NCBI GenBank assembly: GCA_043789035.1
Contig: JAYWIG010000165.1
Location: 1 to 12,170, forward strand
DNA from: JAYWIG01 sp043789035
Lineage (GTDB): Bacteria > Pseudomonadota > Gammaproteobacteria > Burkholderiales > Burkholderiaceae_E
Direction of reading: 5' to 3'
Length of the DNA: 12,170 bases
Below, piece by piece: positions 1-6,419 of this stretch; position 1 is the stretch's first letter; the number at the start of each line of letters is the position of its first letter. The notes under the pieces were generated by a model. The model did not search any database. It was not told the DNA's origin and saw only the letters and a program-made list of their open reading frames with translations. The translations under genes and the position numbers were made by a program.

Positions 1-378
1 TCAATCAGTGACGCAGGCGTTCTTAAAATTCATCGCATCGTTGCGGCAACCGATTGCGGCTATGCCGTCAATCCACAGCAAATCGAGGCGCAAGTTGAAG
101 GCTCGTTTGCCTACGGGTTATCGGCCGCGCTTTACGGCGAATGCACGGTAAAAGATGGGCGCATGCAGCAAAGCAACTTTAATACCTACCCAGCCGTGAA
201 AATGGCCGATATGCCTGCAGTCGAAACTGTCATCGTTGCTTCGGGAGGTTTCTGGGGTGGCGTTGGCGAACCAACAATTGCTGTTGCGGCTCCAGCTGTG
301 CTGAATGCGATATTTGCAGCCACTGGAAAACGCATTCGAGATCTACCGTTGAAAAATCATAGCTTGAAGAAAGCTTAA
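1..378 (+). CDS. Xanthine dehydrogenase-family molybdopterin-binding subunit, C-terminal end (partial)
   Basis: The frame is open from the first base, so the gene begins outside the window and only its last 125 codons are visible. The fragment contains GGVGEP (residues 87-91) followed by PAVLNAIFAATGKRIRDLP. This is the usual C-terminus of large molybdenum-binding subunits of the xanthine dehydrogenase family, closest to isoquinoline 1-oxidoreductase beta subunits (IorB) and aldehyde dehydrogenases. By family knowledge, the Glu of GVGEP (fragment residue 90) is the catalytic base beside the molybdenum, and it is present. Family members hydroxylate aldehydes or N-heterocycles with water and pass electrons through a separate [2Fe-2S] subunit, expected upstream. 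soxX starts 12 bases after its stop, so it probably shares the sox transcript. The substrate cannot be read from this fragment. Confidence 0.85.
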   Translation, partial: SISDAGVLKIHRIVAATDCGYAVNPQQIEAQVEGSFAYGLSAALYGECTVKDGRMQQSNFNTYPAVKMADMPAVETVIVASGGFWGGVGEPTIAVAAPAVLNAIFAATGKRIRDLPLKNHSLKKA

Positions 379-390
379 GGCTTCAAGGCA

Positions 391-789
391 ATGAGGTTGA
401 AATTCCTTACTAGTTTGCTCGTAGCGTTCGTCGTGAATGCTCATGGGCAGACTATAAGTCTTTCACCGGGAGACGCCACTAAAGGCAGGGCTATCGTGAG
501 CAATCGTCAAGTAGGTTTATGTCTACTGTGCCACTCTGCCCCTATTCCTGAGGAGCGTTTTCAAGGCAATATCGGGCCTTCGCTCGCTGGCGTGGGTACT
601 AGGTGGAATATTGACGAACTCCGCCAACGAGTAGCTTATTCTCGAAACATTAATCCTCAAAGTGTGATGCCGAACTACTTGCAAGTGGATGACTTAACTC
701 GAGTGGCTAGAGCCAATCAAGGTAAATCTATTTTGACGGCACAGCAAGTCGAAGATGTGGTGGCATTTCTTTCGACTCTTAAAGACTAA
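391..789 (+). CDS. soxX: Sulfur-oxidation c-type cytochrome SoxX
   Basis: This is a 132-residue periplasmic monoheme cytochrome c. Residues 1-19 form a signal peptide (MRLKF, then a hydrophobic stretch ending NAHG). The heme site is CLLCH (44-48). It is followed by the SoxX-typical block GNIGPSLAGVG (59-69), and Met93 in MPNY is the probable axial ligand. In known systems SoxX pairs with SoxA. The SoxAX complex oxidatively attaches a sulfur compound to the cysteine of the SoxY carrier, and SoxX takes up electrons. The gene sits 12 bases after the molybdenum hydroxylase gene and directly abuts soxY. Its length matches short SoxX proteins. A generic cytochrome c is possible but unlikely beside soxYZA. 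Confidence 0.9.
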   Translation: MRLKFLTSLLVAFVVNAHGQTISLSPGDATKGRAIVSNRQVGLCLLCHSAPIPEERFQGNIGPSLAGVGTRWNIDELRQRVAYSRNINPQSVMPNYLQVDDLTRVARANQGKSILTAQQVEDVVAFLSTLKD

Positions 790-1260
790 ATGAAACACTC
801 ACGTAGAACAATCATTTCCGGGGCTATCAGTGCAGGTACATTAATGCTCGTAGGGGTAGAGGTAAAAGCCCAGCCAGTTTCGCTCGACTACCCCGACGAC
901 TTAACCGCCGCGCTTCGCAAGTACACAAACGGTGCACCTTGGAAAGAGCATAGAGTGACGCTCGATGTTGCCGAGCTTGTCGACAATGGCAATACTGTTC
1001 CCGTCGGTGTTTCGGTTGCGAGTGCTATGACCGCTAACGATCATGTTTTAGGTATCGCAATATTCAACGAAAAAAACCCATATCGCGATGTTGCTCTGTT
1101 TGCCCTTAGCCAAGAGTGTGGCAAGGCAGAAGTTTCGACACGCATGCGGCTGGCTACCACGCAAAGATTAGTTGCCATCGCGAAAATGAGTGATGGAAGC
1201 TACTGCTCAAAAACAGTCGAAGTGATTGTCACTTTAGCCTCCTGCGTTGAGATGGATTAA
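790..1260 (+). CDS. soxY: SoxY-like sulfur carrier with variant ASCVE C-terminal arm
   Basis: This is a 156-residue SoxY-family carrier. The N-terminus has a twin-arginine signal (SRRTII, residues 4-9), so it is probably exported folded. The blocks VSTRMRLATTQ (115-125) and MSDGSY (133-138) are typical of SoxY. In canonical SoxY the C-terminus is a swinging arm, GGCGG, whose Cys carries the sulfur substrate. Here the protein ends ASCVEMD. Cys152 is kept, but both flanking glycine pairs are gone and residues follow the motif. I recall a described group called SoxY-related AACIE-arm proteins, which this resembles. Two further cysteines (110 and 139) are present; canonical SoxY usually has only the arm Cys. 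Its ATG directly follows the soxX stop. Substrate specificity may therefore differ from thiosulfate carriers. Confidence 0.85.
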   Translation: MKHSRRTIISGAISAGTLMLVGVEVKAQPVSLDYPDDLTAALRKYTNGAPWKEHRVTLDVAELVDNGNTVPVGVSVASAMTANDHVLGIAIFNEKNPYRDVALFALSQECGKAEVSTRMRLATTQRLVAIAKMSDGSYCSKTVEVIVTLASCVEMD

Positions 1261-1262
1261 TC

Positions 1263-1595
1263 ATGGCTAGCGCACTCATCAATATGCCCAAAACTGCCCG
1301 TGTAGGCGAAGTGATTCTTATTAAGGCGCTCATTGCGCACCCGATGGAAACCGGCTTGCGCCCCGGTGCAGACGGTCAAATTTTGCCCACCGATCTTATT
1401 CGCACTTTCACTTGCTCGTTCGAAGTTGGTGACAAGAAATCGACCGTGTTTAGCGCCAACCTATACGCAGCCATCGCAGCAAACCCCTACCTCTCGTTTC
1501 ACTATAAAGCCAGTACCAGTGGCAAATTGATTTTTACTTGGGTAGGCGACAACGGCTTTAATCAATCGGAGAGTATTTCTCTGACGGTGAGCTAA
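1263..1595 (+). CDS. soxZ: Sulfur-oxidation carrier partner SoxZ
   Basis: This 110-residue protein is full length for SoxZ. It starts with the characteristic ARVGEVILIKALIAHPMETG block (residues 12-31) and ends with an immunoglobulin-like strand pattern (KLIFTWVGDNGF, ESISLTVS). There is no obvious signal peptide. By family knowledge SoxZ binds SoxY and is exported with it, carried by the Tat signal of SoxY. The SoxYZ dimer presents the sulfur-bearing arm to the other Sox enzymes. It begins two bases after the soxY stop, which supports coupled translation. I see nothing aberrant in it, unlike its partner. Confidence 0.9.
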   Translation: MASALINMPKTARVGEVILIKALIAHPMETGLRPGADGQILPTDLIRTFTCSFEVGDKKSTVFSANLYAAIAANPYLSFHYKASTSGKLIFTWVGDNGFNQSESISLTVS

Positions 1596-1600
1596 TTGCC

Positions 1601-2374
1601 GTGATTTCTTTTAAATTTTTGCTCGTTGCGCTGCTTGCAATTTCTTTCAATACAAACGCTCAACAAGCAAAAGATACTCGGCGCTCCGGTACCGAGTTTA
1701 TGAGCCCTGCTACCCAAGCGATGCAAAAAGACGATACGCAAAACCCTGGCATGTTATGGGTCAAGCAAGGCGAGGCATTATGGAATAAGCCAGAAGGCGC
1801 AGATTCGAAATCATGCGCTAGTTGCCATAACGCAGCGTCTAGCAGCATGCGGGGGGTAGCTACAAAGTACCCCAAGTTCGATGCAAAAACATCATTGCCG
1901 ACGAATCTTTCCAAACAAATTCTTGCCTGTAGAACCGAGCAACAAAAAGCATTTCCCATTGCCTTTGAAAGCCAGCCTTTGCTTTCGCTAGAAGCATATG
2001 TCGCACATCAATCACGTGGCCTTCCCTTCGTCGCGTCAACTGATACAAAACTAAAACCGCATTTCGATAACGGCAAAAAACTCTATACACAACCCTTAGG
2101 GCAATTGAACTTATCTTGCGCGCAATGCCATGATCAACTCGCCGGCCAACGCCTAGGTAGCGCCCCAATTCCTGAGGCACATCCCAACGGGTACCCAATT
2201 TACCGCCTCGAATGGCAGGGCCTTGGCTCTCTGCAACGGCGGCTACGAAATTGCATGAGCGGCGTTAGAGCTGAAGGCTTTGCCTATGGCTCGAAAGAGT
2301 TAATCGAAATTGAGCTTTATCTCGTGAATCGAGCCAATGGCATGGTGATTGAGGCGCCTGGGGTTAGGCCTTAG
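1601..2374 (+). CDS. soxA: Diheme cytochrome SoxA (L-cysteine S-thiosulfotransferase subunit)
   Basis: This is a 257-residue periplasmic cytochrome with a GTG start at 1601, five bases after the soxZ stop, and a signal peptide at about residues 1-20. It has two heme sites, CASCH (72-76) and CAQCH (173-177), making it the diheme form. Cys110 fits the axial thiolate ligand of the first heme. Cys218, within RNCMSGVRAEGF, fits the conserved modified-cysteine ligand of the catalytic heme; CxSGVRAE is a SoxA hallmark. With SoxX it would join a sulfur substrate to the SoxY arm cysteine. All catalytic features are intact, so the variant SoxY arm is probably used rather than decayed. Gene order is X-Y-Z-A, with no soxB following. 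Confidence 0.92.
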   Translation: MISFKFLLVALLAISFNTNAQQAKDTRRSGTEFMSPATQAMQKDDTQNPGMLWVKQGEALWNKPEGADSKSCASCHNAASSSMRGVATKYPKFDAKTSLPTNLSKQILACRTEQQKAFPIAFESQPLLSLEAYVAHQSRGLPFVASTDTKLKPHFDNGKKLYTQPLGQLNLSCAQCHDQLAGQRLGSAPIPEAHPNGYPIYRLEWQGLGSLQRRLRNCMSGVRAEGFAYGSKELIEIELYLVNRANGMVIEAPGVRP

Positions 2375-2383
2375 GTACTCACT

Positions 2384-3289
2384 ATGAGCACAGCATTTAA
2401 CTATAAGCATTTGTATTACTTTTGGGTCGTCGCAAAAGAAGGGGGTATTTCGCGCGCTGCTACCAAGCTCAACATGGCAGTGCAAACCGTTAGCGCTCAG
2501 GTGCACGAACTAGAGCGCTCCCTCGGCTATGCACTTTTAAAGCCTGCAGGTCGAGGTTTGGTGCTTACGGAAGCCGGCATAGCGGCGATGCGCCAGGCTG
2601 ACCAGATCTTTCAACTCGGCATCGATTTGCCATCAAAAGTGAAAGACGCCATGAGTGCGCCTACGGTTCGATTAGCAGTCGGTATCTCAGACGGTTTGCC
2701 GAAACTGGTCGTGCATCGACTCTTACAACCCATCATTGCGGAACCAAACCTTCGCTTGCTTTGCCATGAAGGTGAGTTTGACGAACTACTCGGAGACCTG
2801 GCGTTGCATCAACTCGACGTGGTACTTTCCGATAGACCTGCCGCTGCAAACCCCAACATTAAGCTCTATAGCCACCCACTGGGTTCTTGTGCCATCGCGT
2901 GGTACGGCACGGCATCGCTTGTCAAAGCCGCGAAAAAGCGTTTTCCCCAAAGCCTGAGTGACGTACCCGTACTACTACCGACCACGCACACCGCTATGCG
3001 TGTTCGCTTAGACCATTGGTTCGAGCGGCACGGTGTTCGCCCACGAATCGCCGCTGAAATTGAAGACAGCGCATTACTCAAAACATTCGGTGCGAGCAGC
3101 ATGGGCGTTTTCCCCGCTGCACAATGGATAGAAGATGATCTGCACAATCGCTATGACGTCATTCGACTAGGCGAAGCCGATGAAGTCACAGAGCATTTCT
3201 TCGCAATTGGTACTGAAAAAAAGGTGCAGCATCCGTTAGTAAAACAATTGCTGCTACCCCTACCCTCTCGCGATGAAAAAAGTGCTTAA
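2384..3289 (+). CDS. LysR-family transcriptional regulator, NhaR type
   Basis: This 301-residue LysR-type regulator begins NYKHLYYFWVVAKEGG, the characteristic opening of NhaR-like proteins. The winged helix-turn-helix is at about residues 6-65 (AATKLN, VQTVSAQVHELE). The effector domain includes QLDVVLSDRP and ALLKTFGASSMGVFPA, both matching the NhaR pattern. E. coli NhaR responds to sodium, but many relatives have unknown signals. Here it follows soxA by nine bases on the same strand, so it is probably co-transcribed and may regulate the sox/molybdenum operon, the convergent terC, or itself. Its stop codon overlaps the terC stop. I am confident of the subfamily but not of the regulated genes. 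Confidence 0.85.
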   Translation: MSTAFNYKHLYYFWVVAKEGGISRAATKLNMAVQTVSAQVHELERSLGYALLKPAGRGLVLTEAGIAAMRQADQIFQLGIDLPSKVKDAMSAPTVRLAVGISDGLPKLVVHRLLQPIIAEPNLRLLCHEGEFDELLGDLALHQLDVVLSDRPAAANPNIKLYSHPLGSCAIAWYGTASLVKAAKKRFPQSLSDVPVLLPTTHTAMRVRLDHWFERHGVRPRIAAEIEDSALLKTFGASSMGVFPAAQWIEDDLHNRYDVIRLGEADEVTEHFFAIGTEKKVQHPLVKQLLLPLPSRDEKSA

Positions 3290-4245
3290 ACCTTGGGTTC
3301 AGGCTTTGATGTTCTTAGGCTCAAAACCATAGTGATCGCTAATATTCCGACGACCACCCCTAGTGAAACCAAAACTGGAATCTTATAGATGTCGATCAGG
3401 CACATTTTTACACCAATGAATACCAAGATCACGGCCAATCCGTAGTTAAGTAAATGGAACTTACTCGCAACCGACGCCAATAGGAAATACATCGCTCGCA
3501 AACCAAGAATTGCGAAAACGTTACAGGTAAGAACTATAAACGGGTCGCTGGTGATAGCAAAAATTGCCGGTATCGAATCAACTGCAAAGATAATGTCGGT
3601 AATCGCAATCAAGCAAATCACCATGAACAATGGCGTCGCAATTTTCTTCCCATTCTCGATCGTCCAAAACTTCTCGCCATCGTAATTTTTGCTGACTGGC
3701 AATAGCTTTCTGAGCAACTTCAAAGCTGGATTGTTGTTCAAGTCTGGCTCTTTTCCAGCAGCCCACCACATTTTGATACCCGTGAGAATAAGGAACGCCC
3801 CAAACACATAAAGAATCCAGTGGAACTCGGCCAATAACCAACCACCCACTAAGATCATGATCGTCCGCAACACAATGGCACCAACAATACCAATCATCAG
3901 CACTCGCTTCTGAAACTCTAGGGGTACAGCGAAGTAGGTAAAGATCATGAGAAAGACAAAGATGTTGTCTACCGCGAGAGATTTCTCAATGAGATAGCCC
4001 GTTAAAAACTCTAGCGATTTCGTGTTCGCAAGTTCTGTTGAACCAGTAGAGTCTTTCACTGCCCACCAAAGTAAGCCGTTGAATAGAAAGCTCAGCGCAA
4101 TCCAGATCAGCGACCAGTTCAGAGCTTCTTTAACGCCGATAACATGCGCGCCCTGCTTATTGAGAACAACGAAATCGATTAGTAACGAAGATAAGACGAT
4201 CACTACGAAAGTGATCCAAAGCCAAAGGGGAGCAATCGTTTCCAT
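3286..4245 (-). CDS. TerC/Alx-family integral membrane protein
   Basis: This is a 319-residue polytopic membrane protein with about eight or nine hydrophobic segments. The TerC/Alx signatures are IEKSLAVDNIFVF (86-98) and ITDIIFAVDSIPA (215-227), whose acidic residues are candidate metal ligands. Family members act in manganese export or in metalating exported enzymes (Alx, MeeY/MeeF) and in tellurite resistance. I chose the start at 4245 because GAGG lies five bases upstream. An in-frame ATG at 4275 would add ten residues (MLERLNFEVF) with no better ribosome site. The gene is transcribed toward the NhaR-type gene, and the two stop codons overlap by four bases. It shares an upstream region with the SDR gene that contains two palindromes. 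Confidence 0.88.
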   Translation of the reverse strand: METIAPLWLWITFVVIVLSSLLIDFVVLNKQGAHVIGVKEALNWSLIWIALSFLFNGLLWWAVKDSTGSTELANTKSLEFLTGYLIEKSLAVDNIFVFLMIFTYFAVPLEFQKRVLMIGIVGAIVLRTIMILVGGWLLAEFHWILYVFGAFLILTGIKMWWAAGKEPDLNNNPALKLLRKLLPVSKNYDGEKFWTIENGKKIATPLFMVICLIAITDIIFAVDSIPAIFAITSDPFIVLTCNVFAILGLRAMYFLLASVASKFHLLNYGLAVILVFIGVKMCLIDIYKIPVLVSLGVVVGILAITMVLSLRTSKPEPKV

Positions 4246-4312
4246 AAAAACCTCAAAATTTAGTCGCTCAAGCATAACGAAAAATATCAGCTAAATACTG
4301 AATTTTTATTTA

Positions 4313-4327
4313 TTTTACTTCGTAAAA
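4313..4327. repeat. Short perfect inverted repeat TTTTAC-TTC-GTAAAA
   Basis: Six-base arms flank a three-base spacer in the AT-rich gap between terC and the SDR gene, about 70 bases before the terC start. It could be a weak hairpin in the terC leader or a protein-binding site. It has no downstream T-tract on either strand clear enough to call a terminator. Confidence 0.4.
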
Positions 4328-4345
4328 ACAGGAGTTTTTATAAGG

Positions 4346-4361
4346 AATTAGTTTACTAATT
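4346..4361. promoter_or_regulatory. Perfect 16-bp palindrome, candidate operator
   Basis: The sequence AATTAGT-TT-ACTAATT has seven-base arms around two bases. It is symmetric enough for a dimeric regulator such as a LysR or TetR protein. It lies about 100 bases upstream of terC and about 130 upstream of the SDR gene, so it could control either or both. No candidate regulator is identified, and an AT-rich palindrome of this size can occur by chance. Confidence 0.35.
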
Positions 4362-4489
4362 TTGGCCATTTGCGATCTTGTGAAAGCGTAAATTCTCGAT
4401 TTATAAACTCATCATCAACTAAGCGTAGAACTGTAAAAGTACTTCTGGTAAGCTTGGCCTCAAGGCATTAACGAAGATGGGCAGCAAGA

Positions 4490-5344
4490 ATGATCTCCAA
4501 ACCAAACGATGTCAGCGCAAAGCCAGTAGCCTTAGTCACAGGCGCCAATACCGGCATTGGCCTTGTAACTGCACGCGAACTTGCTAAGGCTGGCTACCAC
4601 GTATTCATAGCCTGCCGTTCAAGCAGCAATGGCCTAGAAGCCGTAAAAGCGATTCAATCCGAAAGTGGCACTAATGATGTCGAATCTTTGGTGCTGGATT
4701 TAGGCGATTTCAAATCTATCCGAGACTGCGCCGCTGAATTTCTAGCAAGAAACTTGCCACTCCATCTTCTCCTGAACAACGCCGGTTTAGCCGGGCAACG
4801 AGGCTTCACAAAATCAGGGTTCGAGCTAGCCTTCGGTGTAAATCACGTTGGGCATTTTCTATTCACGAAACTCTTGCTTGATCGACTAATTACAAGCGCA
4901 CCGGCACGAATTGTTACAGTCGCGAGCCGCGCTCATATTCGAACCAGCGGCATCGATTGGGACGCTTGTCAAAAGCCAACGAAAAGCCTCTTAGGTTTAA
5001 AGGAGTACTCGAACTCCAAGTTAGCAAATGTTCTGTTTAGTGCCGAACTCTCGCGACGATTACGTGGCACCAACGTTTCCACCTACTCACTACACCCCGG
5101 CGTGGTCGCGTCGGATATTTGGCGTGCCATACCCTGGCCGCTGAGCGTATTAGTCAAGCACAATATGCTGACGACTAAAGACGGTGCAAAGACTTCGCTG
5201 TATTGTGCAACGTCGGCCGAAGTCGCCAACGAAACTGGTTTGTACTACGATAAATGCAAGGTTAAAACGCCAAGCAAATTAGGGCAAGACAAAGAACTAG
5301 CGGCAGAGCTATGGCGGCGAAGTGAGCAGTGGGTTGGGCACTAA
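4490..5344 (+). CDS. Short-chain dehydrogenase/reductase, retinol-dehydrogenase-like
   Basis: This is a 284-residue classical Rossmann-fold oxidoreductase. The nucleotide-binding motif is TGANTGIG (17-24). NNAG is at 96-99, the catalytic Ser at 146 (VASRAH), and the catalytic pair in YSNSK (Tyr173, Lys177). HPGVV (202-206) follows. The ACR after strand 2 (41-43) suggests NADP preference, as in the RDH11-14/WWOX-like group. The substrate is unknown; these proteins act on lipid-type alcohols or carbonyls in other organisms. The ribosome site is weak. Its last 36 bases overlap the end of the convergent MOSC-fusion gene. No neighbour suggests a pathway. Confidence 0.85.
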   Translation: MISKPNDVSAKPVALVTGANTGIGLVTARELAKAGYHVFIACRSSSNGLEAVKAIQSESGTNDVESLVLDLGDFKSIRDCAAEFLARNLPLHLLLNNAGLAGQRGFTKSGFELAFGVNHVGHFLFTKLLLDRLITSAPARIVTVASRAHIRTSGIDWDACQKPTKSLLGLKEYSNSKLANVLFSAELSRRLRGTNVSTYSLHPGVVASDIWRAIPWPLSVLVKHNMLTTKDGAKTSLYCATSAEVANETGLYYDKCKVKTPSKLGQDKELAAELWRRSEQWVGH

Positions 5345-6295
5345 GATTTCTAATGCTTTTGGTTGCCATAAGAACTTCAATAAGTAATGCGGCAACAAAG
5401 AAGCGTCGCCAAGGTTTTTGACACCAAGCTCGTCAACCAATTCGTTGACTAGATCGAGCATAAAGCTCGGCACTTCAAAACGGCTAGTCACCACACGATG
5501 CGCTGGCAACCCGTTAGCCCGAGCCGTCTTTAAATAAGCTGGAATAACCCGGAAATACGCGCGCTGTAAACCCGCTGCAGTCAGAAGAGTTGCATAGTCG
5601 AGCACCCTACCCGAAGGAATACGGCTCACCACTTGCATAACGCGTTCACCAGCGCTTGCGGACATCGCTTCGAGCTCACTAGACTCGCTCATGCAATGCG
5701 CGCCGGTAAAAATATTCCCCGACTTCGTGACAACACACAATATACCTCGTCGCCCAACAATCGACTTCAGATTTTTTACCCGCTCAGCAATGCCTTTGCA
5801 TGGCTCACAATAGAAAACTAGATGAATACTCGAACCGCCTTCAAAGCGCAGCATCTTCCCGGGTTGAAACTCATCTCGACTCAGGCCTGAAATAACGAGA
5901 TTTTCTTTTAAATAACCTATCGGTAAACCGAACTCAGCAAGGTCTTCTTTGCGCACAATGAGAACTTGCCGAGGTGAATACGATGATCGAGCAGCGTCGC
6001 CGTCGATACCTTCTCCCGCAACAAACTTGCAAAGGCCGACTTGTTGTACTGGCTGTCCATGCCCAGTTTTTATCTGAACAAAATCAACTCGCGCAGCCCA
6101 AGCTCGAAGGGATTCCTTAGGCCTTTTTCGTGCGCTAGCCAAACTATTACCGAGCATATCGAGCTGTACTACTGCTGCTTGAGGCAGCAATTGAATATGG
6201 TCGGATAATTTGGACATACCATTCGAGTATACATAGTGAGATTCTCGAGCAGTTTGGCGGCACCAAGCATATTGCACACATCTTGCGGTTTTCAT
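5309..6295 (-). CDS. MOSC domain fused to alkyltransferase-like (ATL) DNA-binding domain
   Basis: This 328-residue protein appears to join two families. Residues about 70-202 look like a MOSC domain: GEGIDGD (94-100), SPRQVLIV (107-114), ENLVISGL (131-138), YCEPCKG (162-168) with the probable conserved Cys166, then GRRGILCVVTKSGNIFTG. MOSC domains handle sulfur or molybdenum-cofactor chemistry. Residues about 216-275 look like the DNA-binding domain of O6-alkylguanine transferases (VVSRIPSGRVLDYATLL, HRVVTS), but the acceptor motif PCHRV is PAHRV (264-268). It therefore cannot accept alkyl groups, and resembles alkyltransferase-like proteins (usually PWHRV), which flag alkylated guanines for excision repair. 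The tail to residue 328 is unassigned. The start is uncertain: Met27 (6217) is an alternative, and neither has a strong ribosome site. Confidence 0.68.
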   Translation of the reverse strand: MKTARCVQYAWCRQTARESHYVYSNGMSKLSDHIQLLPQAAVVQLDMLGNSLASARKRPKESLRAWAARVDFVQIKTGHGQPVQQVGLCKFVAGEGIDGDAARSSYSPRQVLIVRKEDLAEFGLPIGYLKENLVISGLSRDEFQPGKMLRFEGGSSIHLVFYCEPCKGIAERVKNLKSIVGRRGILCVVTKSGNIFTGAHCMSESSELEAMSASAGERVMQVVSRIPSGRVLDYATLLTAAGLQRAYFRVIPAYLKTARANGLPAHRVVTSRFEVPSFMLDLVNELVDELGVKNLGDASLLPHYLLKFLWQPKALEILVPNPLLTSPP

Positions 6296-6356
6296 GGCTC
6301 GAGTTAAGTCATTCTGTTAGACTTTCGGCAATTAGAGACGACTATAAAGGCCCCTG

Positions 6357-6374
6357 CATGGGCGAAGCACCATG
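6357..6374 (+). promoter_or_regulatory. Hairpin with GCGAAGC core in the hsdR leader
   Basis: CATGG pairs with CCATG, and the core GCGAAGC forms a two-base stem with a GAA loop; one A (6369) is bulged. GCGAAGC is known as an unusually stable mini-hairpin. It encloses the start codons of two tiny ORFs before hsdR and could affect translation. The function is inferred only. Confidence 0.3.
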
Positions 6375-6375
6375 A
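6358..6375 (+). CDS. Possible 5-codon leader ORF (MGEAP)
   Basis: ATG at 6358 has AAAGG seven bases upstream, a reasonable ribosome site. It reads five codons to TGA at 6373-6375, overlapping the next small ORF's ATG as ATGA. It is far too short for coding statistics and may be chance. It is listed because it starts a chain of overlapping starts leading to hsdR. Confidence 0.2.
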   Translation: MGEAP

Positions 6376-6419
6376 ATACAGAACCGTGGGCCACAACTGC
6401 GCCAGTAGCGGGTAAATGA
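6372..6419 (+). CDS. Possible 15-codon leader ORF overlapping the hsdR start
   Basis: This ORF reads MNTEPWATTAPVAGK and stops with TGA at 6417-6419, overlapping the hsdR ATG (6416-6418) as ATGA. That arrangement is typical of translational coupling. hsdR itself has only a weak ribosome site and an in-frame TAA directly before its ATG, so coupled re-initiation is plausible. No similarity to known leader peptides is recognised. Confidence 0.25.
   Translation: MNTEPWATTAPVAGK

Larger units (their letters stand above)
4246..4489. other. Divergent intergenic region between terC and the SDR gene
   Basis: This 244-base AT-rich gap must hold the promoters of both flanking genes. I see two palindromes in it (annotated separately). 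I find no convincing -35/-10 pair and no recognisable yybP-ykoY manganese riboswitch, although such elements precede some terC/alx genes in other bacteria. Confidence 0.5.

Noticed and set aside
1660..2198. Reverse-strand open frames antisense to soxA
   Set aside because: They overlap a fully convincing cytochrome gene and show no recognisable protein features.
4022..4294. Forward 90-residue open frame over the terC start
   Set aside because: It is antisense to the conserved N-terminus of terC and lacks a ribosome site or family signature.
4246..4489. Manganese (yybP-ykoY) or pH-responsive riboswitch upstream of terC
   Set aside because: I could not find the conserved GGGGAGUA-type core or paired helices on the minus strand; only short AT-rich dyads are present.
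6343..6348. TATAAA as a -10 element for hsdR
   Set aside because: No acceptable -35 hexamer sits 16-18 bases upstream.
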